A DNA stretch of 64,000 bases, taken from the NCBI GenBank assembly GCA_018814305.1, contig JAHJAA010000045.1, forward strand, positions 200,346 to 264,345. The letters are read 5' to 3'. The notes beneath the pieces are model-generated. The model had not been told where the DNA came from, made no database searches, and worked only from the letters and a program-made list of their open reading frames with translations. Position numbers and translations under genes: made by a program. The DNA is from Pseudomonadota bacterium. GTDB lineage: Bacteria > Desulfobacterota > Desulfobulbia > Desulfobulbales > JAGXFP01. Below, one piece after another: positions 36,283-44,409 of this stretch. Every line of letters begins with the position of its first letter. Positions within the stretch are counted from its first letter, which is position 1.

Positions 36283-37426
36283 AAGACTGGAGTGGGTCTG
36301 GCAGGCAATTCGCCCCAAACGGTTGCAGAATACCCTGGAGGAGATGATCGATATCTATTCTCCCTTCGGCAAGGAAGAAGATATCCAGCTTTATCTGGAA
36401 GCACTGCTCAATGATAAGGGCCTTACGGTCCGGCGCCAGGAAGTGGAAAAAGAACGCTATAACCTGATCGTGACCATGGGTAGAGAACAACCGGATTTTT
36501 TCCTGACCGGACATGTGGATACCATCCCAGCCTGGGATTTGAACAGCTATGGCCCCCGAAAAACAGGGGACACCATCTTCGGCCTGGGTAGCGCTGACAT
36601 GAAGGGAGGTTGCGCCGCCATGGTGGAAACCTTTCTCGCCATGGCCGATGCCCTGCCCAGATCCAGGCAACCCTCGGTGGGACTTCTCTTGGTCGTTGGG
36701 GAAGAGGAAACCGGTGATGGCAGCGCTGTCTTCCTCTCGGAATATCACCCATCTCGAGTGGTCATCGGTGAACCCACCAGCCTGGCCGCCTGCCTTTCCC
36801 ATTATGGCTATCTGGAGGGGAATTTTATCACCCGGGGCCGCCGGATCCATTCATCACTACCGGAACTCGGCCATAACGCCGTAGAATCGATGTTACGGGT
36901 CCTGCTCCACCTGGGTCGCGCCCCGCTCTTTGATCGGGGCAGATCGGAAGTCGTCTCGTCGATCAGGGAAATGGTCTCATCACGGGCCGGCTTTGTCGTT
37001 CCGGACCGATGCGAAGCCTGGATCGATCTCCATCTTCCTCCGGGGATATCCCCAGCCCTGGTTGAACAGAAGATCAGGGAGCTCGGCACCTCAGCTAGCG
37101 GGATGATCGCAGATCTCACTCTGGAGATGAACTTCGGCTTTGCCGCCCTTGGGTACAAACTGACCGGTGAGGCCATCCTACCAAATAATCTGGCCCACCT
37201 GTACGAAACCCTTGGTCTCACCCTCCGTTATGATACCTTCCGGTCCCACTCCGACGGCAATCTCTTCTTTGAGGCCGGCGTTCAACCCTTACTCTTAGGC
37301 CCTGGTGATCTGGAGGTCGCCCACACTCCAGATGAACAGATCTCCTTCCCGGAGGTGGTTAATGCTGCAAAAATCTATGCGGCCCTTTCTCTCTTTCAGG
37401 ATCCGACGGAAAACAATCGTTCCTAA
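36275..37426 (+). CDS. M20-family metallopeptidase (ArgE/DapE/CPG2-like)
   Basis: 383 residues from the ATG at 36275. The two-zinc site is intact: FLTGHVDTIPAWD, GLGSADMKGG with its bridging Asp, catalytic Glu pair VGEEETGD, and C-terminal His in FRSHSDGNLF. A dimerisation domain occupies about 165-280. Substrates of this family are N-acylated amino acids or small peptides. It overlaps the GNAT gene upstream and ends the plus-strand run. Confidence 0.9.
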   Translation: MDERLEWVWQAIRPKRLQNTLEEMIDIYSPFGKEEDIQLYLEALLNDKGLTVRRQEVEKERYNLIVTMGREQPDFFLTGHVDTIPAWDLNSYGPRKTGDTIFGLGSADMKGGCAAMVETFLAMADALPRSRQPSVGLLLVVGEEETGDGSAVFLSEYHPSRVVIGEPTSLAACLSHYGYLEGNFITRGRRIHSSLPELGHNAVESMLRVLLHLGRAPLFDRGRSEVVSSIREMVSSRAGFVVPDRCEAWIDLHLPPGISPALVEQKIRELGTSASGMIADLTLEMNFGFAALGYKLTGEAILPNNLAHLYETLGLTLRYDTFRSHSDGNLFFEAGVQPLLLGPGDLEVAHTPDEQISFPEVVNAAKIYAALSLFQDPTENNRS

Positions 37427-37587
37427 TACTCTTGGTAAAGGGAAATAAGGTGGTGTCGCTATTATGAATTTCTGTGGGATAAAAAACGGAGAAAACTTAA
37501 AGAAAGGACTTTGGTTAGAGCGAGGAAGACAGGTCTCCCAATGGCTTCAATTGATCAGGGCTGACCTTATAAAACATGAAAACTGTT

Positions 37588-37656
37588 GAAATTGAACAAT
37601 TTCGATTGTTGTCGCTTCAACTCTGCACCGGTGAACTATTCGCCGATGCAGAGTTG
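37588..37656. repeat. Two inverted repeats downstream of the RRM gene
   Basis: GAAATTG-AA-CAATTTC at 37588-37603 is a small palindrome. 37618-37656 is a long hairpin: 10-bp CAACTCTGCA / TGCAGAGTTG, one C-A mismatch, then 7-bp CGGTGAA / TTCGCCG around a CTA loop. It directly follows the RRM gene stop on the minus strand but has no U-tract, so it is more likely a stability or processing element than a classical terminator. Confidence 0.5.
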
Positions 37657-37664
37657 AGATGACA

Positions 37665-37943
37665 TCAATATCGAGGTCTCCGTTTCAAGGCCTTTTTACC
37701 ACGCAATGGCTGGACCTGATTGACTTTGATCTGATTCCCTTTATAGGTGCTTTTATTCAAGGCCTTGATCGCTTGATCCGCCTGGGAGTTATCCGGCATA
37801 TCGATAAAACCGAAGTCTTTCGGTCTACCGGAAAAACGATCCATGACCAGGTTCACACTGGCAATATCACCATATTCCGAAAAGAGTTCCTTCAATTCAC
37901 TTTCGTTAACATTAGCGGGCAATTGCCCAACATAAATATTCAT
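37665..37943 (-). CDS. RRM-type RNA-binding protein
   Basis: 92 residues, a single RNA recognition motif plus a basic tail (GKKALKRRPRY). RNP2 is IYVGQL and RNP1 is KDFGFIDM. Bacterial and cyanobacterial Rbp proteins of this size are often cold-induced. It follows the DeaD-like helicase gene on the minus strand, with 235 bp between, and the cold-shock gene lies further upstream on the same strand. A long hairpin lies directly after the stop codon. Confidence 0.92.
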   Translation of the reverse strand: MNIYVGQLPANVNESELKELFSEYGDIASVNLVMDRFSGRPKDFGFIDMPDNSQADQAIKALNKSTYKGNQIKVNQVQPLRGKKALKRRPRY

Positions 37944-38178
37944 ATAATCATTCTCCTCGGAATTGATGTTGTGCCATATTGGGCTGTGGTCTGGTTGTAC
38001 AATAATTTTTTGAATTCACCCGGCTCGAGGCTTTAACTGCTTAAAAGTCACGAGTGTCTCAATCAGGCAGCCGACTTCAAATCAAAGGGATCCTGAAATT
38101 TAAAGCCCGGCATATAAAAACGTTTCGATACCTGCAACAATGCGGTCAACGGATTGATTAAAAACATTCAGCACCAGC

Positions 38179-39876
38179 TTAAGACTTATGTCCCCGATTA
38201 CGACGGATATTGCCGGTTCTGGGCCGACTTCCGCCTTGGTTTCCTTGGGCGACTGCGATGGAAACCGTTTTTCCATTAATTTCGGCCCGCTGAAAGGCCT
38301 CGAGAATCTGCTGGGTAAACTTGCTATCCGCCTCGAGTGAAGCGTTGTTTCGCATAATTTCTATTTTACCAACCTTGATCCGCCCACCGCCGGGAATACT
38401 GTTAATCAATCCGATCAACTCCTGGGGCATCAATCCTTGACGACGACCAACATTGAGGAAGAATCGGGTAAACCTCGACTCTCCGGCGGACTTGCCGGCA
38501 TATTCTCCTCGTGGATTCTCTCTTTTTCCGGGGAACTTCGTCTCCACCTCACCGACGTTAAGATCGGGGGCATTTTTGTAGTATTCCAGAAAACGATTAA
38601 ACTCTACGGAAACAAATCTTTTGATGAGTTCTTCACGATCCAGTGCAGCCAGTTTTTCGGCAATTTCAGCATAAAGAGGATCAATCCGGTCATGGTCCAC
38701 CTCGACATTGGTCACCACATCAATCAATTTAACCAATTGATTTTTACAGATTTCCATTCCCGAGGGGATCCGGCATTGCTTGAATTTTTTATTGAGTTTC
38801 TTTTCAATTTCCCTGATCTTAAACCTTTCCTTCAGGTGAATAATGGCGACGGAAATACCGGTTCGCCCAGCCCGACCGGTCCGCCCACTTCGATGGGTAT
38901 AGCCTGCGATGTCATCGGGAAGATTATAATTGATCACGTGACTCAGATCGGTCACGTCCAAGCCGCGGGCCGCCACATCAGTGGCCACAAGAAGCTGCAG
39001 ATTCTTATTACGGAATTTCTTCATCACCTGATCACGCTGGACCTGTGATAAATCACCATGCAGGGCATCGGCATTATAGCCATCCTCGATCAGCTTACCG
39101 GCAACATCATTGGTTTCTTGTCGGGTCCGGCAAAAAATAATCGAATAAATCGCCGGGGCATTATCGACAATCCGTTTCAAGGCCAGATAGCGGTCCCTCG
39201 CATGAACCATGTAGTACTCATGGAGTACATTTTCGGCTCCGGCATTGCGCTTGCCGATGGTGACCTCTACAGGATCAGACATATACCGACCGGCAATAGC
39301 GGCAACCCCTTGGGACATGGTCGCTGAAAACAGCAACGTATTTTTCTTTGGTGGAGTCTGGTCCATGATGGCATTCAATTCATCTTGAAAACCCATTTGA
39401 AGCATTTCATCGGCTTCATCAAACACCACATAGCGAACCCCGGAGATATCAACCTTACCCCGCCTAATCAAGTCATTGAGACGACCCGGAGTTGCAACGA
39501 TAATCTGAACTCCCCGCCGCAGAGCATTTATCTGTTGATCAATACTGGCCCCGCCATATACAGCCAGGATATTCATGCCCTCCACATTTAAGGCAAAGGT
39601 CTCAAGATCCCGAGTGACCTGCATGCAAAGTTCCCGGGTGGGACAGAGCACCAAGCCTTGGGTTCGTCTGTCTTTACGGTCAGTCAATTGAATCAAGGGT
39701 AAACCAAAAGCTGCAGTTTTCCCTGTACCGGTCTGGGCCAGACTGATCAAATCGACGGGCCTTTCCAGCATTAACGGAATGACCCGAGCCTGGACCGGGG
39801 TCGGTTCTTCAAAGCCCAATACAGCAAGGCCTTTAAGGATATCGATACGAATACCGAGTTCTGCGAATGTCTTCAT
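38179..39876 (-). CDS. deaD: DEAD-box ATP-dependent RNA helicase, DeaD/CsdA type
   Basis: 565 residues. The Q motif is at the start (EEPTPVQARVIPLML), motif I is AQTGTGKTAAF, motif II DEAD, motif III SAT and motif VI HRSGRTGRAGRTG. A linker follows, then a C-terminal DbpA/CsdA RNA-binding domain (about 465-545: RFFLNVGRRQGLMPQELIGLI) and a short Arg/Gly tail. This class unwinds rRNA and mRNA structure at low temperature. The neighbours (RRM protein, basic small protein, cold-shock protein, all minus strand) fit that role. Confidence 0.95.
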   Translation of the reverse strand: MKTFAELGIRIDILKGLAVLGFEEPTPVQARVIPLMLERPVDLISLAQTGTGKTAAFGLPLIQLTDRKDRRTQGLVLCPTRELCMQVTRDLETFALNVEGMNILAVYGGASIDQQINALRRGVQIIVATPGRLNDLIRRGKVDISGVRYVVFDEADEMLQMGFQDELNAIMDQTPPKKNTLLFSATMSQGVAAIAGRYMSDPVEVTIGKRNAGAENVLHEYYMVHARDRYLALKRIVDNAPAIYSIIFCRTRQETNDVAGKLIEDGYNADALHGDLSQVQRDQVMKKFRNKNLQLLVATDVAARGLDVTDLSHVINYNLPDDIAGYTHRSGRTGRAGRTGISVAIIHLKERFKIREIEKKLNKKFKQCRIPSGMEICKNQLVKLIDVVTNVEVDHDRIDPLYAEIAEKLAALDREELIKRFVSVEFNRFLEYYKNAPDLNVGEVETKFPGKRENPRGEYAGKSAGESRFTRFFLNVGRRQGLMPQELIGLINSIPGGGRIKVGKIEIMRNNASLEADSKFTQQILEAFQRAEINGKTVSIAVAQGNQGGSRPRTGNIRRNRGHKS

Positions 39877-39958
39877 AATATGTATACTTTCGTGTTGGTA
39901 CGTTAGGTGGATAAATGGATGGACTTACTTCAAGAGGGATCGAGGAAAAAGGCTGGCA

Positions 39959-40135
39959 TCAAGCCTGTTCATCTTCCTGAGGCAGTAAGCTCTCGGACTC
40001 TTCTGTGGTATTTTCAGAGGAATCATCGCTGGACTCATCAGGCTTCTCAAGCTTGCGCTGCCTTTTTTCATCTTTCTTTTTTTTCTTTGCCAATTCTTTC
40101 TGACGCTTCTCAAATGAATAGTTTGATCTTGCCAA
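39959..40135 (-). CDS. 58-residue basic/acidic small protein with a TTG start
   Basis: The frame runs TTG GCA AGA TCA AAC TAT to TGA at 39959-39961, preceded by AAGGA at seven bases. The protein begins MARSNYSFEKRQKELAKK, continues with more Lys, then Glu/Arg, and ends in a Ser/Glu/Asp-rich acidic tail. The N-terminal pattern is one I recognise as a widely conserved small uncharacterised proteobacterial protein, probably nucleic-acid-associated from its charge. It lies between the cold-shock gene and the DeaD-like helicase on the same strand, 82 bp before the helicase start. Confidence 0.7.
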   Translation of the reverse strand: MARSNYSFEKRQKELAKKKKKDEKRQRKLEKPDESSDDSSENTTEESESLLPQEDEQA

Positions 40136-40185
40136 GACTCCGTCCTTTATCGTGCATGGTTTCCAAAGAAAGACACCATGATAAA

Positions 40186-40214
40186 TAAAAAAAAAGACCC
40201 CGCAAGATGCGGGG
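40186..40214 (-). terminator. Intrinsic terminator of the cold-shock gene
   Basis: On the minus strand CCCCGCA-TCT-TGCGGGG is a 7-bp perfect stem followed by TCTTTTTTTTT. It lies about 26 bp after the csp stop codon and separates it from the small basic protein. Confidence 0.9.
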
Positions 40215-40239
40215 CCTTTACAGTAATCGATATCTAAAC

Positions 40240-40440
40240 TTACTGCTGCATAACGTTGGAAGCAGCCGGTCCTTTCGGTCCATCAACAACCTCAAAGGTC
40301 ACCCGAGCACCTTCTTCCAAAGACTTGAAGCCACTGGCCTGGATTGCGGTATGGTGAACAAAAATATCTGCCCCACCATCCTGCTCAATAAATCCAAAAC
40401 CCTTAGCATCGTTAAACCATTTTACTGTACCTTCAGCCAT
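40240..40440 (-). CDS. Cold-shock domain protein (CspA family)
   Basis: 66 residues, the standard CspA length. RNP1 is KGFGFIEQ and RNP2 is DIFVHHTAI. It binds single-stranded RNA and DNA and acts as an RNA chaperone. The ATG follows AAGGAG. The leader contains three hairpins (40463-40590), the farthest of which looks like an intrinsic terminator, suggesting regulation in the 5' untranslated region as known in principle for csp mRNAs. A separate strong terminator ends the gene. Confidence 0.96.
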   Translation of the reverse strand: MAEGTVKWFNDAKGFGFIEQDGGADIFVHHTAIQASGFKSLEEGARVTFEVVDGPKGPAASNVMQQ

Positions 40441-40462
40441 CTTGAACTACTCCTTACTGTGC

Positions 40463-40590
40463 GCGGTTCACATGGGAACCGCTAAATGATAAAAATGCCG
40501 GTGTATAACTATAAACCGGCTGGCAGTCTTTTTGTGTTCAAACAACAAACAAAAAAAACCGCACTCCCTCATCATGAGGATTGTGCGGTT
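40463..40590 (-). promoter_or_regulatory. Structured leader of the cold-shock gene with a terminator-like hairpin
   Basis: Three inverted repeats lie upstream of the csp start. 40463-40482 is GCGGTTC / GAACCGC. 40497-40520 is GCCGGT / ACCGGC with a 12-base loop. 40557-40590 is AACCGCAC / GTGCGGTT with an inner CCTC / GAGG stem, followed on the minus strand by eight T. The last resembles an intrinsic terminator on either strand. It lies between divergent genes, where no ordinary transcript should need terminating, so attenuation of the csp transcript is plausible. Confidence 0.5.
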
Positions 40591-40833
40591 AGCTTTTTTC
40601 GTAATTCATGAACTACAAAGAGTGACTACACAAGGTTAATTATTATATTAGCCGATTTACTCAGAATAACAAGAACTATTTACGCATTAAGCGAAATATA
40701 CCGGGAAACCATAACCACGACCGACTTCACTCCGTCACGATGAAATTTTTCACTTTCCTCTTCTTTTCAATTCTGCTAACTTCCGTCTTTTTTTTACGAA
40801 ATTCCCCCATACCTTTTTACGAGTTCATCAACC

Positions 40834-42456
40834 ATGATCCATATCAACAATGTAACCCGACAACACGGGAGTCAGATTCTTTTCCGCGAGGCCAGCTTCC
40901 AGATCCTTGCCAATTCCCGCACCGGGCTGGTCGGGGCGAACGGAGCCGGCAAAACCACAATCTTCCGCCTGATCACCGGCGAAGAACAACCGGATAAAGG
41001 GAGCGTCTCGCGCCCAGGCCAAGTTGTGATCGGTTATTTTTCCCAGGAAGTCGGAGAGATGAGTGGACGTTCCGCCCTGGAAGAGGCCATGAGCGCCTCA
41101 ACTCGCACCATTGAACTGGGTGAAACGATGCGGGAAATGGAAGCAGCCATGGGAGAGCCCCTTGAACCGGAAGAACTGGACAATCTCCTGGCCCGCTATG
41201 GCACTGTAGTCGAAGAATTCGAGCATCGAGGGGGCTATGACCTGGAGGCCAGGGTCCAGTCGGTGCTGACTGGACTCGGGATCGGCCCGGATGACTATAA
41301 CCGACCGGTGGACTCGTTTTCCGGAGGATGGAAAATGCGGATCGGCCTCGCTAAGATCCTGTCCATCAACCCCGACGTCCTGCTACTGGACGAACCCACC
41401 AATCACTTGGACCTTGAATCCATTGTCTGGCTGGAAAACTGGTTGGCAACAGACTTTAAGGGCGCACTCCTGATGACCTGCCATGACCGCGACTTCATGA
41501 ACCGGCTGGTCGGCCGAATCATCGAGGTCGCCAACCAAACTATCACCACCTATAACGGCAATTACGACTTTTACTTGCGCGAAAGGGAGATCCGCCGTGA
41601 CCAGCTCATTGCCAGTCACCGGCGTCAGCTGGAGATGCTGGCCAAAGAGGAGGAGTTCATCGCCCGTTTCGCCGCCCGCGCCTCACACGCCGCCCAAGTT
41701 CAATCCCGAGTCAAGAAGATCGAAAAAATCGAGCGAATTGAAATACCGTCGGAACAACGGGTGACCAAATTCGATTTTACCGAACCGCCCCGCAGCGGCG
41801 ACGACGTGATCCGCCTGGAAAAACTCGGCAAATCCTGGCCTCGTCCAACGGGTGGTGAGAAATCATTGTTCGGCGGGGTCTCCGGGATGATCCGGCGCCA
41901 GGAGAAGATCGCCGTGGTCGGGGTTAACGGCGCAGGCAAATCAAGTTTTCTCAAAGTCCTGGCCGGTCGGACTGAAGCCAGCACAGGCAGCGTCACCTTG
42001 GGGACCAACGTTGACGTCGGTTATTTCAGCCAACACGCCATGGATGTTTTAAATCCTCAGTTCACGGTGTTCGACACCGTCCAAGCGGTATTGCCCCTGG
42101 CCAATATAGGGGTCATCCGAAATCTGCTGGCCGCCTTCCTCTTTCGGGGCGACGAGGTGGAAAAAAAAATCGCCAATCTCTCCGGCGGTGAGAAGAGCCG
42201 ACTGGTTTTGGCAACCCTCCTGGCCCGCCCCCTGAACCTGTTAATTCTGGATGAACCCACCAACCACCTTGATATCCAGTCTCGGGAAACCCTGTTGGAA
42301 GCCCTGCAAAAATTTGCCGGCACCGTTGTCCTGGTCAGCCATGATCGGCATTTCCTGCGTGCACTGGTCACCAGGGTCTTTGAAATCGACCATGGCGATC
42401 TCCGAATCTATGAAGGAAATTACCAGTACTATCTGGAGAAAACAGACCGAGCTTGA
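40834..42456 (+). CDS. ABC-F family ATPase (Uup/EttA-like)
   Basis: 540 residues with two tandem ATPase domains and no membrane segments. First Walker A is VGANGAGKTT and first signature FSGGWKMRIGLAKI. Second Walker A is VGVNGAGKSS and second signature LSGGEKSRLVLATLL. Both have DEPTNHLD. The linker (about 240-310) is rich in Arg/Glu (LREREIRRDQLIAS), and an ARM-like insertion is small. Such proteins act on the ribosome. It has no operon partner. A 258-nt frame at 40740-40997 overlapping its start is rejected as non-coding. Confidence 0.93.
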   Translation: MIHINNVTRQHGSQILFREASFQILANSRTGLVGANGAGKTTIFRLITGEEQPDKGSVSRPGQVVIGYFSQEVGEMSGRSALEEAMSASTRTIELGETMREMEAAMGEPLEPEELDNLLARYGTVVEEFEHRGGYDLEARVQSVLTGLGIGPDDYNRPVDSFSGGWKMRIGLAKILSINPDVLLLDEPTNHLDLESIVWLENWLATDFKGALLMTCHDRDFMNRLVGRIIEVANQTITTYNGNYDFYLREREIRRDQLIASHRRQLEMLAKEEEFIARFAARASHAAQVQSRVKKIEKIERIEIPSEQRVTKFDFTEPPRSGDDVIRLEKLGKSWPRPTGGEKSLFGGVSGMIRRQEKIAVVGVNGAGKSSFLKVLAGRTEASTGSVTLGTNVDVGYFSQHAMDVLNPQFTVFDTVQAVLPLANIGVIRNLLAAFLFRGDEVEKKIANLSGGEKSRLVLATLLARPLNLLILDEPTNHLDIQSRETLLEALQKFAGTVVLVSHDRHFLRALVTRVFEIDHGDLRIYEGNYQYYLEKTDRA

Positions 42457-42491
42457 CCCCAACCTCAAGATGCCACCGGCATTATTATCAA

Positions 42492-42920
42492 TCAGGTAAC
42501 CGACATAAACGAATCGTCAAAGTTACGAGTATATTTACAGTATTGCATATCCGTGTTGAGGATATGATTGACCAACCAATCTTTGAGAAATTGACCAATT
42601 CCAGGCAGAGATTCCTCACCGACACTGCTCCAGTTTTCACAGTGACGGTAAATATCTTCGGTCAACTTTTCATGCTCCCTGACATGGGCCTGAAACTGAT
42701 CAGCAGGATATTGGACCATCTGAAGGATCTTTTCTTCATCCCGAAAATGTTGCTCAGCATAGCGAACAAGTCGATTCAAAACTTCAAAAGCCATCGTCGC
42801 CCTCTCCCCTCCGTCAAGAGCCTGATTAAAAGAATTAACAATTTCTATGAGCTGCTTATGTTGTTTATCTAGATACTTGGACTCGACGCTAAAAGCCTTA
42901 TTCCAGACGATTTTTCCCAT
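42492..42920 (-). CDS. Bacteriohemerythrin
   Basis: About 142 residues from the ATG at 42918-42920, with CAGGTG upstream; an ATG one codon earlier is equally possible. The di-iron ligands are all seen: H21 (DKQHKQL), H58 and E62 (HFRDEE), H79 and H83 (HVREHE), H119 and D124 (NHILNTD). Single-domain hemerythrins bind O2 and help anaerobes handle oxygen. It is convergent with the ABC-F gene, 35 bp away, and no terminator was seen between them. Confidence 0.93.
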   Translation of the reverse strand: MGKIVWNKAFSVESKYLDKQHKQLIEIVNSFNQALDGGERATMAFEVLNRLVRYAEQHFRDEEKILQMVQYPADQFQAHVREHEKLTEDIYRHCENWSSVGEESLPGIGQFLKDWLVNHILNTDMQYCKYTRNFDDSFMSVT

Positions 42921-42929
42921 CATGGTCAC

Positions 42930-43189
42930 CTGCCGGATTATTTGACGTCTTTTTTATTATCAAAAAAAGAATTCTCTTAATTGCTCCCGATGAAAGTAAT
43001 CGATTCATTAGAGCCTCATGCAAAATTAACTTCTGCACCGTTCGGCTAAAAACCGGACGGAGGCTTCATTGTGAAATCCGTCTTCAACGGAGCGTTGCTA
43101 GAGCTCCTGACGAGTTCACAACTCATCATTGCCCAGATTATTTTTCTCTCGAGCACGCTACGACGTTCTTTTTGCTCGAGGCTCATTAT
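42930..43189. other. Hairpin-rich intergenic region
   Basis: 260 bp without a gene. 43038-43060 is a stem CCGTTCGG / CCGGACGG (one G-T pair) around CTAAAAA. 43148-43180 is CTCGAGCA / TGCTCGAG with a 17-base loop. The region may hold a structured RNA, a repeat-derived element or terminators of the flanking minus-strand genes; no clear U-tract follows either stem. Confidence 0.4.
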
Positions 43190-43489
43190 TTAAAAAAATT
43201 GATAGAGCAACCCAGCCAAGATAAGTTCAATAACAAATTGCACCTGGGGCTCTTTATTCAGCAGAGAGCGCCCCAGAAAGAACAGACTTAAACCACCACT
43301 GATCATCAAATATCGTTCAAAGTTGCTTCCTAATCGCCAAAAAAGATCAGCCGTCGGAGGAAAGACGTTTACCAGAGTATCGTAAAGCGGATCAGCAATG
43401 GCAAGACCGACGAGACAACAGCAAAAAGCCAGCAGCATAGTGCCGGCCCGGAGGCTGAAATGCTGCTTCAACGACCATCTGGTTATCAT
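43190..43489 (-). CDS. Small membrane protein of unknown function
   Basis: 99 residues with three hydrophobic segments (about 15-36, 58-74 and 84-98) and a short N-terminal basic stretch (RWSLKQHFSLR). AAGGTCGGGA precedes the ATG. The interrupted frame at 43509-43826 ends 20 bp upstream on the same strand, so the two could once have been an operon. No family recognised. Confidence 0.55.
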   Translation of the reverse strand: MITRWSLKQHFSLRAGTMLLAFCCCLVGLAIADPLYDTLVNVFPPTADLFWRLGSNFERYLMISGGLSLFFLGRSLLNKEPQVQFVIELILAGLLYQFF

Positions 43490-43508
43490 GTCCCGACCTT
43501 ATTGCTCA

Positions 43509-43826
43509 TCACTCCGTTTTTTCCCAAGTTTGGGAGTGTAAATCGACCAGAGTGGCACCCCAATCGCCTTCACCCTGACTGGCCAGCCTGAAGGAGGCCA
43601 CTTCCCCGGCAACCTTGCCAGGATCGAGTGCCCGGTACGCTGGAGCGTAGGTATAAATGCTGATTGGATCATCTCAACAAACCTTCTTCCCTAAGGTTAT
43701 CAAAGTTGTTATCGAGTAGGTACCATCATCCTCTTGTCGATCCCCGGAGGTATGTCTGAGCAAAGCCTGATAGGCCAATGAACACTGTACCAGAATCCAC
43801 CGCCAATATAATGGGGTTTTCGCCAT
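43509..43826 (-). pseudogene. 106-codon frame interrupted by one in-frame TGA; decayed gene or unrecognised Sec protein
   Basis: From ATG 43824-43826 the frame is open except for TGA at 43674-43676 (codon 51) and ends at TGA 43509-43511. The second half reads like real protein (PGKVAGEVASFRLASQ, GATLVDLHSQTW). The context at the internal TGA is Val-Cys-TGA-Asp-Asp. The base-paired TACGCT / AGCGTA downstream of the TGA does not have the usual bacterial SECIS loop, so decay is more likely than selenocysteine. No ribosome site precedes the ATG. Weak coding-like fragments in other frames continue to about 43990, consistent with a remnant. Confidence 0.3.
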
Positions 43827-44023
43827 AACAGCACCAGAATATATTTCTCAAAATGGTTTATTGCCTTGCAGCGAAAACTGGCTTCCCCCACCCAGAGATG
43901 CTATGGTGAAAGACCATTTGCTCTCGTTTGACCAAGAGCAGACCATCCACCCCGTACTGATTATCCAGGGTGTCTCAACCTGAAAACAGATAGTAAAAAA
44001 TCGATCAAAAATACAGGGGGCAC
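43827..44023. other. Gene-poor stretch, possible extension of the decayed region
   Basis: No intact gene. A short minus-strand stretch around 43860-43975 has coding-like composition but meets stop codons at both ends. The plus-strand gene at 44024 starts just after. Confidence 0.3.
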
Positions 44024-44392
44024 ATGAATCTCAACCAAGCAGAACTTGAAATAACCTGCTCTGAGCTCCTGGATGCTTTCAAGGGGCAATTGACCTGGAA
44101 ATGGGATGAAAGCTTCGAGGCCTTACTGGCCGCGATCAAGACTGTGCAGCAGGATGAAATACAGCAGATTTTGGCAAAATACTTTGCCCACCTCTGGGAC
44201 GGACGAAGCATCAGGACAGCGCCAAAATCAATCATGAAGGGGGCTGAGAATTTCATTGATCTCCGGGCGGGGCAGTTACTCTTCACCTCAGAACCAGGAA
44301 CCGGAGCGTTCCTCTATGCTGCCTGGTGGCCTTGGGGAAACGCCAGCAAAATCTCCGTGCGGCTCGCTGCCTCCGCTCGACAATTGACCTAG
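44024..44392 (+). CDS. Hypothetical protein upstream of yaeQ
   Basis: 122 residues, soluble, with a helical Glu/Gln/Trp-rich first half (TWKWDESFEALLAAIKTVQQ) and a second half ending in VRLAASARQLT. GGGGG at 44014-44018 may serve as the ribosome site. It is followed 17 bp later by yaeQ, so cotranscription is likely. No family recognised and no motif that reveals function. Confidence 0.6.
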   Translation: MNLNQAELEITCSELLDAFKGQLTWKWDESFEALLAAIKTVQQDEIQQILAKYFAHLWDGRSIRTAPKSIMKGAENFIDLRAGQLLFTSEPGTGAFLYAAWWPWGNASKISVRLAASARQLT

Positions 44393-44409
44393 GATAAACA
44401 GGAACAGCC

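Noticed and set aside
40740-40997. 85-codon plus frame with a hydrophobic start overlapping the ABC-F gene
   Set aside because: It continues into the first ATPase domain of ABC-F in another frame. The hydrophobic beginning is due to T-rich DNA.
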